Source: Stieleria varia
GTDB lineage: Bacteria; Planctomycetota; Planctomycetia; Pirellulales; Pirellulaceae
Assembly: GCF_038443385.1 (NCBI RefSeq)
Contig: NZ_CP151726.1
Location: 124,001 to 188,000 of the forward strand
Length of the DNA stretch: 64,000 nucleotides
Reading direction: 5' to 3'
Shown here: positions 45,430 through 54,524 of the stretch, in pieces
Position numbering within the stretch: the first letter of the stretch is position 1
Layout of the letters: each line of letters begins with the position of its first letter
Translations under genes and position numbers: made by a program
The notes under the pieces: model-generated
Told to the model about the DNA's origin: nothing
Databases searched by the model: none
Seen by the model: only the letters and a program-made list of their open reading frames with translations

Positions 45430-45983
45430 AAACTTCTCGCACCGAGGTGTCTCTGGGTCGATCTGGCAACCTGGAAGTATCGATCGATCAGACTCGACTT
45501 TGTTCCACTTGATTGGCTTTCAAGCTTCAACGGTAGCATTCGGTCGTCCGAATCCCTGAGTGCCATTTGTCGTCGTCGCTCACTCCACTTCTGGGGCATA
45601 CTCGAATCGGCACGACTGGATGCCGTGGTCGATCAAGAACCTCAGGGTCCTCACCGGTTACCTGATTGACGTGATGTGTAGCGTGCGTGAGCCGACCAAG
45701 GCGAACAGCAAGCGTTCTTCGGGGCGCCGACTCCGGGTCTCTCCACGAAGCTCGCCAATGACGCGTCGCGGAGTGCTGCCTTGGGGCATGCACAAACCTT
45801 GGGCACTGTAAACCACTGGATAGGGGCCAACAGGTACCAAATTTCGGAGCGATTCCCGTTCACAGCCGCGCACACCACCCACAGTCCATTCATCCTCACT
45901 CCCTTTCTGCCTGCCTCGTTGTAGAAAGCCAGGGCTTCAACGACTGACTTCGCCCACCGGTCTTATACAGCCGCTGCAACACT

Positions 45984-46043
45984 CAATACTGGGCCTGTCA
46001 ATACTGGGCCTGTCAATACTGGGCCTGTCAATACTGGGCCTGT
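45984..46043. repeat. Tandem repeat, 4 x 15 bp
   Basis: Four perfect copies of CAATACTGGGCCTGT. 45430-45983 holds no gene that I can support; a minus-strand frame at 45651-45899 is Cys/Trp/Pro-rich and unconvincing. Confidence 0.9.
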
Positions 46044-46133
46044 GGTTAGCAGTTACCCAGGTGGGATCTCCCCCGCTCGTCAATCAGACCTTGCCAGTCC
46101 GCACGTGCAACGGTTTGTTCTGCCGTGTCCTTG

Positions 46134-46535
46134 TTAGCTGACTTCAAATCGAAACTGCGCGTACTCGTTACGCGCAATCCGCAAGCAGTTTGCCAGTGAT
46201 TCAAGAACTGAGCAAATGCAATCGGGTTCTTCGAAGCGTCCAGCCATTTTGGGATCGGTCTTGATCGCAGCGATCATACCATCAATTGTTTCAAGGCCAT
46301 CATCAATCGAAAACCATTCGTCCCATTCACCCAGTATTTCGTCAAGTTCGTCAGGATCGCCGTCAAAGTCTTCGGGAACGTCACGGTTGTCGCCAAAGGC
46401 TGTAAAGGGAGTGAGGCTGAGTTCTCGCGCGATGCTGTCGAGTGCGGCATGTTCACGCAACAAGAGTTTACCGTCAGCGTCAAATGACGCGGCAGGGACT
46501 CGCGGATGGAAAACGGGGTAAACTTCAGCACCCAC
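46134..46535 (-). CDS. Cassette hypothetical protein (133 aa)
   Basis: Start GTG 46535, seven bases after a strong GGAGG; an ATG just upstream is out of frame. Acidic protein (VPEDFDGDPDELDEILGEWDEWFSID). The stop TAA lies in AGCTAAC (46133-46139), as in other cassette genes, but no full attC stem follows, so the left edge of the array is decayed. No family recognised. Confidence 0.7.
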   Translation of the reverse strand: MGAEVYPVFHPRVPAASFDADGKLLLREHAALDSIARELSLTPFTAFGDNRDVPEDFDGDPDELDEILGEWDEWFSIDDGLETIDGMIAAIKTDPKMAGRFEEPDCICSVLESLANCLRIARNEYAQFRFEVS

Positions 46536-46553
46536 GACATGGCCTCCTCAAAG

Positions 46554-46642
46554 GCAGAACGGCGGCGTTGACCGAGCGACGCCATTGTGGTGTCCATGTT
46601 CATCCGGCCGATGCGTCGCTTCGGTCCAACGCATGGTTCTGT
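46554..46642 (-). repeat. attC-like site 1 of the main array
   Basis: Boxes GCAGAAC / GTTCTGT. Stem GCGTTGACCGAGCGACGC pairs with GCGTCGCTTCGGTCCAACGC, leaving two extra bases in the right arm. Confidence 0.75.
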
Positions 46643-46975
46643 CGTCTTCTTTAGCGGCACTGTACCGCTGGGATGCGACCATTGGATTGTATCGCATGCT
46701 CGGACCGCACTGCAATTCGAGCCCTGATTTCGCTCCTGATTTCGTCCCGCCGACGATGTGGCCGAAGTCGAATGCTGAGGCCGGACCGTCACACGCGATC
46801 CAATGGCAACAGATGATGATACGAGTCCTGGATCGCCAGCACACGATCTCATGCACAACAGTTCGGCGAGAGGACGCATTGCCGAAGTCAACAACATGCT
46901 GTCGGCCCCAAGATCTGCCAACTCATTCGACTGGTCGATCACTACATCGAGACGCGACGATCGAGCACTGTAACG

Positions 46976-47064
46976 ACAGAACGGCGGCGTTGACCGAGCG
47001 ACGCCATTGTGGTGTCCATGTTCATCCGGCCGATGCGTCGCTTCGGTCCAACGCATGGTTCTGT
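46976..47064 (-). repeat. attC-like site 2
   Basis: Boxes ACAGAAC / GTTCTGT; same stem as site 1. 46643-46975 is the body of a repeated cassette with no convincing gene. Confidence 0.75.
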
Positions 47065-47394
47065 CGTCTTCTTTAGCGGCACTCTACCGCTGGGATGCGA
47101 CCATTGGATTGTATCGCATGCTCGGACCGCACTGCAATTCGAGTCCTGGTTTCGTTTCTGAATATGTCCCGCCGACGATGTGGCCGAAGTCGAATGCTGA
47201 GGCCGGACCGTCACACGTGTTCCAATGGCAACAAGTGGTTCGAGCATCCGGTCGACCACACTCCATTTCACTCGCAACAGTTCGGCGAGAGGACGCATTG
47301 CCGAAGCCAACAACATGCTGTCGGCCCCAATATCTGCCAACTCATTCGACTGGTAGATCACTACATCGACACGCGACGCTCGAGCACCGTAACG

Positions 47395-47485
47395 ACAGAA
47401 CGCAGAGATCACCCAGCCGCGGCGGTGGTCTCTTGTGGTATGTAACGACGACACCCGCGGCTTGGGTGCATCGACATGGATCATC
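47395..47485 (-). repeat. attC-like site 3 (218-bp cassette type)
   Basis: Left box ACAGAAC, right box GATCATC (degenerate). Stem GATCACCCAGCCGCGG pairs with CCGCGGCTTGGGTGCATC with extra right-arm bases. Confidence 0.6.
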
Positions 47486-47836
47486 GCGGTACAAGGAGCG
47501 ACGGTTGGGAAGCATCGCCGCCCGTTGCCATTGTACCGGTTGAACTCGACCGTGGGCAATTCGATCACTCTGATCAGTGCCTGCCTCCACTCTGCACTCG
47601 ATCACTAGCCGCGTTGATCGCAGAGATCACCCAGCCGCGGCGGTGGTCTCTTGTGGTATGTAACGACGACACCCGCGGCTTGGGTGCATCGACATGGATC
47701 ATCGCGGTACAAGGAGCGACGGTTGGGAAGCATCGCCGCCCGTTGCCATTGTACCGGTTGAACTCGACCGTGGGCAATTCGATCACTCTGATCAGTGCCT
47801 GCCTCCACTCTGCACTCGATCACTAGCCGCGTTGAT
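47401..47836. repeat. Tandem duplication of a 218-bp cassette
   Basis: 47401-47618 and 47619-47836 are the same sequence. A third copy with a few changes is at 51409-51626. Only short frames are open. Confidence 0.85.
47613..47703 (-). repeat. attC-like site 4 (218-bp cassette type)
   Basis: Second tandem copy of site 3; left box is GTTGATC instead of ACAGAAC. Confidence 0.6.
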
Positions 47837-47919
47837 CGGCGGCGTTGACCGAGCGACGCCATTGTGGTTTCCATGTTCATCCGCCCGATGCGTCGCTTCG
47901 GTCCAACGCATGGTTCTGT
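47831..47919 (-). repeat. attC-like site 5
   Basis: Left box GTTGATC, right box GTTCTGT; stem as site 1. Confidence 0.7.
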
Positions 47920-48252
47920 CGTCTTCCGAGGCGGCACCGTACCGCCGGGATGCGACCATTGGATTGTATCGCATGTTCAGACCGCACTGCAATTCGAGCC
48001 CTGATTTCGCTCCTGATTTCGTCCCGCCGACGATGTGGCCGAAGTCGAATGCCGAGGCCGGACCGTCACACGCGATCCAATGGCAACAGATGATGATACG
48101 AGTCCTGGATCGCCAGCACACGATCTCATGCACAACAGTTCGGCGAGAGGACGCATTGCCGAAGTCAACAACATGCTGTCGGCCCCAAGATCTGCCAACT
48201 CATTCGACTGGTCGATCACTACATCGAGACGCGACGATCGAGCACTGTAACG

Positions 48253-48344
48253 ACAGAACGTTGGCGTTGACCGGGCCGCCGCCAATCAACATTGACTTCA
48301 AGAACGACGCGACCGGCGGCTCCGCGTCCAACGCTTTGTTCGTC
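48253..48344 (-). repeat. attC-like site 6
   Basis: Boxes ACAGAAC / GTTCGTC. A different stem (GCGTTGACC...GCCGCC with GGCGGC...GTCCAACGC), again with an extra right-arm base. It follows the four-helix-bundle gene. Confidence 0.7.
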
Positions 48345-48361
48345 AGGCCTTCCGAGTTCGG

Positions 48362-48676
48362 TCATTGGGCATCGTACTCGTACTCAGCATCGCGGTACTC
48401 GTACTCGTAAACACGCAAGACATCGTGGATCGAAGCACATTCGAGTGCCGAACCGCGAGCGATTTCGAAGAAGCGATTCTTGTCCTTGAGGCTTTGTTTG
48501 CCGTTGCCCTCTGCGATGTTCAGTGGAATCGACTGGGCCGCTCGGAGCCATTGGTCATGCGCCGGTCGATTCATTCCGGTTAGGCCTTTGGCGATGCCGT
48601 ATGAGAACGCGACGTAGTCAATCGAGAGGCGATAGACGTCCAGTCGTTCATGGTCGAAAGTCGGTTGCGCCATCAC
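48362..48676 (-). CDS. Four-helix-bundle (23S rRNA intervening-sequence-type) protein in a cassette
   Basis: 104 residues; Met 48676 or the next Met 48673. ERLDVYRLSIDYVAFSYGIA, then HDQWLRAAQSIPLNIAEGNGK and KNRFFEIARGSALECASIHDVL match the S23/IVP four-helix-bundle family. Some members sit inside rRNA intervening sequences, others in mobile contexts; the role is unknown. The C-terminus turns into a YEYEYRDAEYEYD tail from a GTA-CGA repeat that also occurs at the other end of the cassette (48690-48725). The cassette is bounded by GACGAAC/GTTCGTC. Confidence 0.88.
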   Translation of the reverse strand: MMAQPTFDHERLDVYRLSIDYVAFSYGIAKGLTGMNRPAHDQWLRAAQSIPLNIAEGNGKQSLKDKNRFFEIARGSALECASIHDVLRVYEYEYRDAEYEYDAQ

Positions 48677-48733
48677 GCTCCTTTCGAGTACGAGTACGAG
48701 TACCGTTGCACTGAGTACGAGTACGACTTGCCT

Positions 48734-48824
48734 GACGAACGATAGGGTTCAGCGGGGCCGCGCGAGCGACTGACCACTTCAAAAAACGTCAACTCGCGGC
48801 CTCCGTTGCAACCCATGGTTATTT
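48734..48824 (-). repeat. attC-like site 7
   Basis: Boxes GACGAAC / GTTATTT. Stem GGGTTCAGCGGGGCCGCG pairs with CGCGGCCTCCGTTGCAACCC with extra right-arm bases. It belongs to the DinB-like cassette. Confidence 0.75.
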
Positions 48825-49394
48825 GGCGTTCTCTTCGTCGGCGAAAACGCTGCGACTGGCCTTGGTGCCCCAAGTTCGGTTGTTGTGATCGCCAGACAAA
48901 CCGGGCGCAATTGTTAGCCAGCGCCACTCGCCATCGTGGACCATGCGTGCGATCATCACAATCTGGCCGACGTGATATGTCAAATGAGTTACGGAGCGAG
49001 TGAGTGCTGCCGCGATTGTATGCGATTCACCCCTAATGAATATGGTCTGACCGACGTTCTCAGCGTCAATTGATTCGATCGCGTTGACAAACGCTGACCA
49101 ACCGCGATCAAAGTACTCGATCAGCGATTGCCGGTCTCCATCCCAATCAAGAAACTCGGCATCACGATTTCGGTCAGGCTTTTCTCCGTCGGTGGTCAGG
49201 TAGTCTGTCCATCGGCTTTGAAGGTTGCCTCCAAGGTGGCGCAGGATTATCGCGACCGAGTTAGAGTCCTCCTTTGGACGCGAGTGGAGTTCGGCATCGG
49301 TCAATTGTGCGATGGTGGCGTCGATCATACGTCGGTAGGACGCAACCGTCTCACGCATCGCATCGAGCCATGTTGTCGAGTCGCACATTTTCAT
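48819..49394 (-). CDS. DinB/DUF1572-like protein in a cassette
   Basis: 191 residues. WLDAMRETVASYRRMIDATI start, HLGGNLQSRWTDYLTTDGEKP and THLTYHVGQIVMIARM end: the DinB-like four-helix fold with metal-binding His (HLGGN; THLTYHVGQI). Members are thiol transferases or of unknown function. The TAA stop lies inside the AAATAAC box of attC site 7, and the gene starts 13 bases after the matching GTTATTT at its other end, so gene and cassette coincide almost exactly. Confidence 0.92.
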   Translation of the reverse strand: MKMCDSTTWLDAMRETVASYRRMIDATIAQLTDAELHSRPKEDSNSVAIILRHLGGNLQSRWTDYLTTDGEKPDRNRDAEFLDWDGDRQSLIEYFDRGWSAFVNAIESIDAENVGQTIFIRGESHTIAAALTRSVTHLTYHVGQIVMIARMVHDGEWRWLTIAPGLSGDHNNRTWGTKASRSVFADEENAK

Positions 49395-49402
49395 CGTGAG
49401 CC

Positions 49403-49491
49403 AAATAACGGCGGCGTTGACCGAGCGACGCCATTGTGGTGTCCATGTTCATCCGGCCGATGCGTCGCTTCGGTCCAACGCATGGTTCTGT
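49403..49491 (-). repeat. attC-like site 8
   Basis: Boxes AAATAAC / GTTCTGT; stem as site 1. Confidence 0.75.
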
Positions 49492-49822
49492 CGTCTTCCG
49501 TGGCGGCACTGTACCGCTCGGATGCGACCTTTGGATTGTATCGCATGCTCGGGCCACACTGCAATTCGAGCCCTGGATTCCGCTCCTGATTTTGCCCCGC
49601 CGACGATGTGGCCGAAGTCGAATGCCGAGGCCGGACCGTCACACGTGATCCAATGGCAACAAGTTGTTCGAGCATCCAGTCGACCACAATCCATTTCACG
49701 CGCAACAGTTCGGCGAGAGGACGCATTGCCGAAGCCAACAATATGCTGTCGGCCCCAAGATCTGCCAACTCATTCGACTGGTCGATCACTACATCGACAC
49801 GCGACGATCGAGCACTGTAACG

Positions 49823-49912
49823 ACAGAACGCTTGCCGTCAGCGGGCGGCGACGAAAGATTTACCATTCGTGCAACGGCAACTTCGCCGCTCCGTTGCACG
49901 GCATTGTTATGC
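49823..49912 (-). repeat. attC-like site 9
   Basis: Boxes ACAGAAC / GTTATGC. Stem GCCGTCAGCGGGCGGCGA pairs with TCGCCGCTCCGTTGCACGGC with two extra right-arm bases. Confidence 0.78.
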
Positions 49913-49931
49913 GGCGTTTGGGATTGAATCA

Positions 49932-50186
49932 ATGAAGATCACGTCATTTACAGATACATGGTATCCAGAGTGCATGAACCAAGTGCGTTCATCTTTTAGC
50001 GATGATGTGTCGCTAGATGCGGCGGCAATCGCAGATGCGATCATGGTTGCGGGAGCGTTTATTGCACAGTCGATTGACAACAGCATCGGACACACGGCAG
50101 AGGGTGGGAATGGTAGCACGTTGCTTGATGCGATCAACAATCTTGGGAGAGAGCTAAACGACATCGCTGACAAGTTTGTCGAGTGA
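49932..50186 (+). CDS. Cassette hypothetical protein (84 aa), copy 1
   Basis: MKITSFTDTWYPECMNQVRS, then an acidic helical body (DAAAIADAIMVAGAFIAQSID; LLDAINNLGRELNDIADKFVE). It fills the cassette: ATG 20 bases after GTTATGC, stop 8 bases before the next box. Its strand is opposite to the attC polarity inferred from the unpaired bases. The opposite strand is also open from box to box, but that translation is Ser/Ala/Pro-rich and less convincing. No family recognised. Confidence 0.6.
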   Translation: MKITSFTDTWYPECMNQVRSSFSDDVSLDAAAIADAIMVAGAFIAQSIDNSIGHTAEGGNGSTLLDAINNLGRELNDIADKFVE

Positions 50187-50193
50187 TTCGTCC

Positions 50194-50283
50194 GCATAAC
50201 GCTTGCCGTCAGCGGGCGGCGACGAAAGATTTACCATTCGTGCAACGGCAACTTCGCCGCTCCGTTGCACGGCATTGTTATGC
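50194..50283 (-). repeat. attC-like site 10
   Basis: Boxes GCATAAC / GTTATGC, perfectly complementary; stem as site 9. It separates two identical 371-bp cassettes. Confidence 0.8.
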
Positions 50284-50302
50284 GGCGTTTGGGATTGAAT
50301 CA

Positions 50303-50557
50303 ATGAAGATCACGTCATTTACAGATACATGGTATCCAGAGTGCATGAACCAAGTGCGTTCATCTTTTAGCGATGATGTGTCGCTAGATGCGGCGGCAAT
50401 CGCAGATGCGATCATGGTTGCGGGAGCGTTTATTGCACAGTCGATTGACAACAGCATCGGACACACGGCAGAGGGTGGGAATGGTAGCACGTTGCTTGAT
50501 GCGATCAACAATCTTGGGAGAGAGCTAAACGACATCGCTGACAAGTTTGTCGAGTGA
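50303..50557 (+). CDS. Cassette hypothetical protein (84 aa), copy 2
   Basis: Identical in protein sequence to the copy at 49932-50186, with a period of 371 bp, so the duplication is recent. Confidence 0.6.
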   Translation: MKITSFTDTWYPECMNQVRSSFSDDVSLDAAAIADAIMVAGAFIAQSIDNSIGHTAEGGNGSTLLDAINNLGRELNDIADKFVE

Positions 50558-50564
50558 TTCGTCC

Positions 50565-50653
50565 GCATAACGGCGGCGTTGACCGAGCGACGCCATTGTG
50601 GTTTCCATGTTCATCCGCCCGATGCGTCGCTTCGGTCCAACGCATGGTTCTGT
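50565..50653 (-). repeat. attC-like site 11
   Basis: Boxes GCATAAC / GTTCTGT; stem as site 1. Confidence 0.75.
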
Positions 50654-50983
50654 CGTCTTCCGAGGCGGCACCGTACCGCTGGGATGCGACCATTGGATTG
50701 TATCGCATGCTCGGACCGCACTGCAATTCGAGCCCTGGTTTCGCTCCTGATTTTGTCCCACCGACGATGTGGCCGAAGTCGAATGCTGAGGCCGGACCGT
50801 CACACGTGTTCCAATGGCAACAGATGACTCGAACATCCGGTCGACCGCACTCCATTTCACGCGCAACAGTTCGGCGAGAGGACGCATTGCCGAAGCCAAC
50901 AACATGCTGTCGGCCACAAGATCTGCCAACTCATTCGAGTGGTCGATCGCTACATCGACACGCGACAATCGAGCACTGTAACG

Positions 50984-51072
50984 ACAGAACGGTGGCGTTG
51001 ACCGAGCGACGCCATTGTGGTTTCCATGTTCATCCGCCCGATGCGTCGCTTCGGTCCAACGCATGGTTCTGT
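50984..51072 (-). repeat. attC-like site 12
   Basis: Boxes ACAGAAC / GTTCTGT; stem as site 1. Confidence 0.75.
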
Positions 51073-51402
51073 CGTCTTCTCTAGCGGCACCGTACCGCCG
51101 GGATGCGACCATTGGATTGTATCGCATGTTCAGACTGCACTGCAATTCGAGCCCTGGCTTCGCGCCTGATTTCGTCCCGCCGACGATGTGGCCGAAGTCG
51201 AATGCCGAGGCCGGACCGTCACACGTGTTCCAATGGCAACAGATGACTCGACCATCCGGTCGACCGCACTCCATTTCGCGCGCAACAGTTCGGCGAGAGG
51301 TCGCATTGCCGAAGCCAACAATATGCTGTCGGCCCCAAGACCTGCCAACTCATTCGACTGGTCGATCACTACATCGACACGCGACGATCGAGCACTGTAA
51401 CG

Positions 51403-51493
51403 ACAGAACGCAGAGATCACCCAGCCGCGGCGGTGGTCTCTTGTGGTACGTAACGACGACACCCGCGGCGTGGGTGCATCGACATTGATCATC
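51403..51493 (-). repeat. attC-like site 13 (218-bp cassette type)
   Basis: Left box ACAGAAC, right box GATCATC; stem as site 3 with small changes. Confidence 0.6.
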
Positions 51494-51620
51494 GCGGTAC
51501 AAGGAGCGACGGCTGGGAAGCATCGCCGCCCGTTGCCATTGTACCGGTTGAACTCGACCGTGGGCAAATCGATCACTCTGATCAGTGCCTGCCTCCACTC
51601 TGCACTCGATCACTAGCCGC

Positions 51621-51709
51621 GTTGATCGGCGGCGTTGACCGAGCGACGCCATTGTGGTTTCCATGTTCATCCGCCCGATGCGTCGCTTCGGTCCAACGCA
51701 TGGTTCTGT
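51621..51709 (-). repeat. attC-like site 14
   Basis: Left box GTTGATC, right box GTTCTGT; stem as site 1. The following cassette ends at ACAGAAC 52040-52046, the right edge of the array. Confidence 0.7.
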
Positions 51710-52053
51710 CGTCTTCCGAGGCGGCACCGTACCGCTGGGATGCGACCATTGGATTGTATCGCATGCTCGGACCGCACTGCAATTCGAGCCCTGGTTTCGC
51801 TCCTGATTTTGTCCCACCGACGATGTGGCCGAAGTCGAATGCTGAGGCCGGACCGTCACACGTGTTCCAATGGCAACAGATGACTCGAACATCCGGTCGA
51901 CCGCACTCCATTTCACGCGCAACAGTTCGGCGAGAGGACGCATTGCCGAAGCCAACAACATGCTGTCGGCCACAAGATCTGCCAACTCATTCGAGTGGTC
52001 GATCGCTACATCGACACGCGACAATCGAGCACTGTAACGACAGAACTACTAAG

Positions 52054-52174
52054 TTAAACCCTACTCACCCAGTGATATATCTGGATTTCGGGTAATATCA
52101 CCTAATCAAGTAGGGGTTAATACCTGAGAACACTCGTCTCGTCAAGTTGAGTGATATTACTCTTTTCACTCAAC
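52054..52174. promoter_or_regulatory. Nested inverted repeats at the right edge of the cassette array
   Basis: TTAAACCCTACT (52054) / AGTAGGGGTTAA (52109), inside it GTGATAT (52072) / ATATCAC (52095), then GTTGAGTG (52146) / CACTCAAC (52167). AT-rich and unlike the cassettes. It lies where an attI site and cassette promoter would be. 52175-53310 holds no gene I can support; a REP copy (GTGGGGCTGACGCCCCAC) is at about 52633. Confidence 0.4.
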
Positions 52175-53310
52175 TGAAGCAAGACGCACCGTCTTAGGAT
52201 CAATCGGATGACACTTTCAAGCTTTGAGGTCATGATGACATCGGCCGAGAATAATGTCGACGAGAACGACCGGGTCTGGTTCCCCAAATGGCTGCGGAGG
52301 TATGTGATGATGTTTCGCAATGGCGATGACGGACGAATTGACCGTCAATCTTGACTCGACACTGCGATTTTCTCGAATGCTGTTAGCCTCGGGTGCTCCC
52401 GCGTGGCAGCGTTGGCAAGCGGTGAGGGCGGTTGAATGAGGTGTGTGAGACGTTACGCAATCCTAAAACTTGCCCAACAAAAGGGAGGGCCTGCAATGCC
52501 GGAAGGCAATCTCAGGACGCCCGAATCGGACCTGGAGGAGCGTGGACACATTGACCCCAGGGAACCATCTAACGAATTTTGCAGTATCTGTCGCTGCCTC
52601 CGCAGCTTGATGAGATGTTTGTCGGTTGGACGTGGGGCTGACGCCCCACGCTTTATGCTGTCGCTGCCTCCGCAGCTGGAAGCGGTCACACGCAGAGGAA
52701 GTTTTCTTGTTCGATGGTCAACATCCATCGGCACGTTTGACCAACGCAGCAAAGTGCTGTGTCCCCCGGATCGTTTCCTAAGGACATTGAAACGACGATG
52801 AAGTACGTGCATGTCGAAGTGGGATTTGATGGCCGCTTGCAGAGTCCGATCGATCGGTTGCTGCAGGAAGGAGGTTGTCTTGGTGGTGGCAATTCAGATC
52901 GCGTATCGTCGGTGTGATATCAGACGTAGATTCGACGTGTTGGATGACGCCGGGTTGCCGAGTAGAGATGTGAGAACCGGACGTTCTCTATCGCGTGGCG
53001 GCTGATGGGTGCAGCTTGTTTGTTGAAGACGCATGGGGGGACTGCTCGCTTTGCTCGCCGGGTTAGCGTCTCGGAGAGACTCTGCGATGAATAAGTTCCC
53101 GCTTGCGGATTGTCGTTCGACTCTCCGAGTCGACAACGTACAGCGGAGAACGCTATCGACTTGGAAAGTCGAGCGACAATTGTTGACCGCACGTCCCGAG
53201 AGACGCTGCCACGTGGGTTGCCAGGATTTTTCGGGGGAAGGTGGGGGTGGCTTGGGGAGTGCAGTGCCCAGTGCAGTGCTGAGCGGCTGAAGCCTGGACT
53301 CCAACTCGTG

Positions 53311-53527
53311 CAGGGATTACAGGGACAGGGCACTTTGCTGGAGTGGATGTCACTGGCCCCTTTGGTGATTTGGGTCAACGATCGGTCGCGGGATGCGTTT
53401 TGCTTGCGTTGATCGACGTGATGAGATGCTTTCGCCAGTGAAGTTGAGTATCTGCCAACGGAATCGAGCCCCAACACCGATGTAGGCGTCAGGGCTCGAA
53501 GTGAGAGAGTTGTGCAAGGCAGGACGG
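53311..53527. repeat. Dispersed repeat shared with 37.1-37.3 kb
   Basis: Same order of short segments as 37146-37345, immediately downstream of the gene at 53528-54160. Confidence 0.65.
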
Positions 53528-54160
53528 TTAAAAGTAGCTCATGTATTGGGCGATCGTCATCCAGACGGCGTTGGCGGTGGTATTGGATGGAGCAACGTCG
53601 TTTCCGTCTTCAAATTGTTGGCTGACGGGGACCAAGTTCCAATCAACCAGATAGAAGACGGCGATGCGTGCTTGGTCTCGACCGCGTCCGCCGATCACTT
53701 CGCCTTCAAGTGGGTCGTCGCCTGGATCAAGGATGTCGTTGCCGTTGTTGCCACGTAGGAAGTCCTTGCCTTCGCCACCATACAGGTAATCCCATCGACT
53801 GCCCCCGTAGAGTATGTCGTTGCCGCCGTAGCTGTAGGCGATAGAGGGCTTTGCGGTGAGGTTGTAGAATTCGTCCCGATCGTCGTCGCCGTCAAACTCA
53901 ACGTAGACAAAGCTGGATAGGCCGTAGGCGTTGACCACTTGGAACGGCCCGTTATCGACGGCGTACTCGATGATCATGTAGTCGTCGTATTGGCCTTGAT
54001 ACTCCGTCAAGCGAATGCGTTCTTTCGCTCCCGCGACGTTTGATTGAAGTCGGACGACGCCGCCGGATCGGTTCATGATCAGGTCGGCGGAAGCCGTGTT
54101 GGCGAAGCCGACGGCGGCGATTGCGGCGACGATCAGAGCATTGAGTAAGGTCCGAGACAT
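53528..54160 (-). CDS. Small secreted protein with RTX-like calcium repeats
   Basis: 210 residues from Met 54160 (MSRTLLNALIVAAIAAVGFANTASA is a signal peptide). The middle part has nonapeptide-like repeats (GGNDILYGGSRWDYLYGGEGKDFLRGNNGNDILDPG; short runs of GGxGxD), as in RTX/hemolysin-type calcium-binding rolls. Ends QYMSYF. The role is probably in the envelope or exported; no partner gene is evident. A decayed tail of a paralogue is at 37.38-37.43 kb. Confidence 0.8.
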   Translation of the reverse strand: MSRTLLNALIVAAIAAVGFANTASADLIMNRSGGVVRLQSNVAGAKERIRLTEYQGQYDDYMIIEYAVDNGPFQVVNAYGLSSFVYVEFDGDDDRDEFYNLTAKPSIAYSYGGNDILYGGSRWDYLYGGEGKDFLRGNNGNDILDPGDDPLEGEVIGGRGRDQARIAVFYLVDWNLVPVSQQFEDGNDVAPSNTTANAVWMTIAQYMSYF

Positions 54161-54524
54161 GGTCGTTCTTTCTTTCGGCGTTGCAGAGGAAACTGGTTTG
54201 TCGGTGTGACACTCTGCTGAGCGTGCCAACACCCGAGATGTGACAGGATTTTCCGAAATTCTCTTGCGCGATCGAAAACAGCCGGCGCCGATTGGTTCTC
54301 GTCTCGTGTTTTCCGGCGACAATGGTTTCGATTCGACGTAAGCAGCACAAACCGTTCGACCAGTGATTCACCAACGCACTACCGGTGAACACCAAACACA
54401 CGGCGTGCAAATCCACTTGATCGTAGATCAACGAGACGAATGCCAATACGCTATCTTGTGTCGAAGACACTATCGATGTCGCCAGCCTCAGGGCCACGTT
54501 CACTAGATCACGTTGAGCAGGACC

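Noticed and set aside
45651-45899. Minus-strand frame of 82 codons rich in Cys and Trp
   Set aside because: No start signal, odd composition, and two frames are equally open; may be a remnant but cannot be supported.
45984-46043. Possible CRISPR array
   Set aside because: The repeats are 15 bp and directly adjacent with no spacers; a simple tandem repeat.
46976-51709. Possible CRISPR-like or rRNA-like repeats in the 47-52 kb region
   Set aside because: Units are hundreds of bases long with attC-type hairpins; nothing matches rRNA or a CRISPR repeat-spacer pattern.
46548-52024. Many overlapping frames of 60-250 codons in the cassette array, on both strands
   Set aside because: They cross attC-like sites and repeat with the DNA; no frame is kept better than the others between copies. 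Only the DinB-like, four-helix-bundle, 133-residue and 84-residue genes look real.
52436-52801. Plus-strand frame of 121 codons where an integron integrase might be expected
   Set aside because: No tyrosine-recombinase motif, and part of it is a REP repeat also found elsewhere.
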